Part shown: positions 61,974 to 64,000 of the stretch, piece after piece | Position numbering within the stretch: position 1 is the stretch's first letter | How the letters are laid out: each line of letters begins with the position of its first letter | Assembly: GCF_026212465.1 (NCBI RefSeq) | Contig: NC_080050.1 | Coordinates: 33,250,111-33,314,110, forward strand | Length of the DNA stretch: 64,000 bases | Origin: Amaranthus tricolor | Lineage: Eukaryota > Streptophyta > Magnoliopsida > Caryophyllales > Amaranthaceae | Reading direction: 5' to 3' | Program-made: the position numbers and the translations under genes | Notes under the pieces: model-generated | Database searches by the model: none | Told to the model about the DNA's origin: nothing | The model's input: the letters and a program-made list of their open reading frames with translations, nothing else

Positions 61974-62534
61974 TTTTCCGTTCTTTTTTTTTTTTTTTAA
62001 TTTTTTTTTTTTTTTTTTTTGTTTCCGCTGCACTTGAGCAAGAGCCATTTCAGTGATTATGGTAATATAATCCTTGGAAGTAATTTTATTTATAAAAATA
62101 TAACTCGCAACCGGGCCCCGGCCTCGAATTCACGGGCACTCGAAAGGTAGGACCCGTTGAGGCGGGTCGATGCGCATGCGAACGAATTGTTCGAAAGAGG
62201 CGTGCATCGGTGCGTTCGCGTAAGCGGAAATTGCACCGGATCCCGTCGGAACTCCCCGCGGAAGCGTGCCCGGCGTGGATGGCCTCTTGATTTCCAAGTG
62301 TTGCGCGGATTTCTTAAATATTTCGTCGTTTTTTTGTTGCGAGTTCACCTGGCTTTTACAGCCGGCGGACTCTTTTGTGAATCGGACAATACCGGGAGGG
62401 TGAAAAACAGTATTTGGGAAGAAGAAGGCTCGAAATAAGGGGTCTCGGTTGCGAATTTACGAGCTTCGGAATGCTCTGGTTTTTTACTTTTGGGCGGCAA
62501 CGCGCATGTAATCAAATTGTTACGGTGATTGAAC

Positions 62535-62654
62535 GGGTGCGATCATACCAGCACTAATGCACCGGATCCCATCAGAACTCCGCAGTTAAGCGTGCTTGGG
62601 CGAGAGTAGTACTAGGATGGGTGACCTCCTGGGAAGTCCTCGTGTTGCACCCCT
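62535..62654 (+). rRNA. 5S rRNA, U93
   Basis: Gene as consensus. Tract 16/20; 682 bp. With U94, repeats the U76-U77 pair. Confidence 0.97.
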
Positions 62655-63216
62655 TTTTCCGTTCTTTTTTTTTTTTTTTTAATTTTTTTTTTTTTTTTTT
62701 TTGTTTCCGCTGCACTTGAGCAAGAGCCATTTCAGTGATTATGGTAATATAATCCTTGGAAGTAATTTTATTTATAAAAATATAACTCGCAACCGGGCCC
62801 CGGCCTCGAATTCACGGGCACTCGAAAGGTAGGACCCGTTGAGGCGGGTCGATGCGCATGCGAACGAATTGTTCGAAAGAGGCGTGCATCGGTGCGTTCG
62901 CGTAAGCGGAAATTGCACCGGATCCCGTCGGAACTCCCCGCGGAAGCGTGCCCGGCGTGGATGGCCTCTTGATTTCCAAGTGTTGCGCGGATTTCTTAAA
63001 TATTTCGTCGTTTTTTTGTTGCGAGTTCACCTGGCTTTTACAGCCGGCGGACTCTTTTGTGAATCGGACAATACCGGGAGGGTGAAAAACAGTATTTGGG
63101 AAGAAGAAGGCTCGAAATAAGGGGTCTCGGTTGCGAATTTACGAGCTTCGGAATGCTCTGGTTTTTTACTTTTGGGCGGCAACGCGCATGTAATCAAATT
63201 GTTACGGTGATTGAAC

Positions 63217-63336
63217 GGGTGCGATCATACCAGCACTAATGCACCGGATCCCATCAGAACTCCGCAGTTAAGCGTGCTTGGGCGAGAGTAGTACTAGGAT
63301 GGGTGACCTCCTGGGAAGTCCTCGTGTTGCACCCCT
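63217..63336 (+). rRNA. 5S rRNA, U94
   Basis: Gene as consensus. Tract 16/20; 682 bp. Confidence 0.97.
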
Positions 63337-63898
63337 TTTTCCGTTCTTTTTTTTTTTTTTTTAATTTTTTTTTTTTTTTTTTTTGTTTCCGCTGCACTTG
63401 AGCAAGAGCCATTTCAGTGATTATGGTAATATAATCCTTGGAAGTAATTTTATTTATAAAAATATAACTCGCAACCGGGCCCCGGCCTCGAATTCACGGG
63501 CACTCGAAAGGTAGGACCCGTTGAGGCGGGTCGATGCGCATGCGAACGAATTGTTCGAAAGAGGCGTGCATCGGTGCGTTCGCGTAAGCGGAAATTGCAC
63601 CGGATCCCGTCGGAACTCCCCGCGGAAGCGTGCCCGGCGTGGATGGCCTCTTGATTTCCAAGTGTTGCGCGGATTTCTTAAATATTTCGTCGTTTTTTTG
63701 TTGCGAGTTCACCTGGCTTTTACAGCCGGCGGACTCTTTTGTGAATCGGACAATACCGGGAGGGTGAAAAACAGTATTTGGGAAGAAGAAGGCTCGAAAT
63801 AAGGGGTCTCGGTTGCGAATTTACGAGCTTCGGAATGCTCTGGTTTTTTACTTTTGGGCGGCAACGCGCATGTAATCAAATTGTTACGGTGATTGAAC

Positions 63899-64000
63899 GG
63901 GTGCGATCATACCAGCACTAATGCACCGGATCCCATCAGAACTCCGCAGTTAAGCGTGCTTGGGCGAGAGTAGTACTAGGATGGGTGACCTCCTGGGAAG
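63899..64000 (+). rRNA. 5S rRNA, U95 (cut by window edge)
   Basis: Residues 1-102, consensus as far as visible; the last 18 nt would lie beyond the window, so the array continues to the right. Confidence 0.96.

Larger units (their letters stand above)
4675..64000 (+). repeat. 5S rDNA tandem array, type A units (U8-U95)
   Basis: Eighty-eight head-to-tail units, usually 679-682 bp. Outside the T tracts the units are nearly identical. Length differences come almost entirely from the T tract: 13/19 to 17/20, with 15/19 (680 bp) and 15/20 (681 bp) the main forms. From U66 (44146) to U92 (61854) the form is 15/20 except for U76 and U77. Other differences noticed are a handful of substitutions and insertions listed with individual genes. 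No transposon insertion or inverted unit interrupts the 59 kb. Confidence 0.97.

Noticed and set aside
1..64000. CRISPR array or phage/bacterial repeat system
   Set aside because: The period of about 680 bp, the plant 5S gene in each unit and the lack of any associated genes exclude it.
1..64000. Linked (L-type) arrangement with 35S rDNA
   Set aside because: No 18S, 5.8S or 25S sequence is present in any spacer.

Overview
The window is one long tandem array of nuclear 5S ribosomal RNA genes from a plant, read entirely on the + strand. I count 95 copies: 93 complete, one cut at its 5' end by a run of 100 Ns, and one cut by the right edge. The 120-nt gene is a plant cytosolic 5S sequence. A 5' end GGGTGCG and the TAATGCACC and CCGCAGTT motifs are of the kind I associate with eudicots rather than grasses, but the species cannot be named from this. 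No 18S, 5.8S or 25S sequence is seen, so this is a free-standing (S-type) 5S locus, not one linked to 35S rDNA. The array runs off both edges.

Layout. Bases 1-4574 hold seven genes with a short spacer class ('type B', units of 666-671 bp). Bases 4575-4674 are an assembly gap. Bases 4675-64000 hold 88 genes with a longer spacer class ('type A', units of 678-683 bp, one of 692 bp in each of two odd units). The change of class coincides with the gap, and small homopolymer indels pile up just left of it.

Each unit has the same order: 5S gene; T5 terminator; a long T-AA-T tract of varying length; an AT-rich stretch; a GC-rich, CpG-dense stretch with a 6-bp hairpin; a degenerate, internally deleted copy of the 5S gene itself (about 101 nt, same orientation); a T7 run; the class-specific block; and about 200 bp leading to the next gene, with a C at -1 and an AT-rich patch near -28. 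Transcription by RNA polymerase III would use the internal A box, intermediate element and C box of each gene.

No protein-coding gene, transposon, CRISPR array or tRNA is supported. The 65-138 residue open frames in both strands are by-products of a homogenised repeat. The points most worth a second look are the 5S-derived relic kept in every spacer, signs of 17-unit (11,579 bp) and 14-unit (about 9.53 kb) segmental copying inside the array, three genes that share an A-box T63C change, and two genes with insertions in the promoter region. Units are numbered U1-U95 from left to right. 'Tract a/b' means a T's, AA, b T's after the gene.
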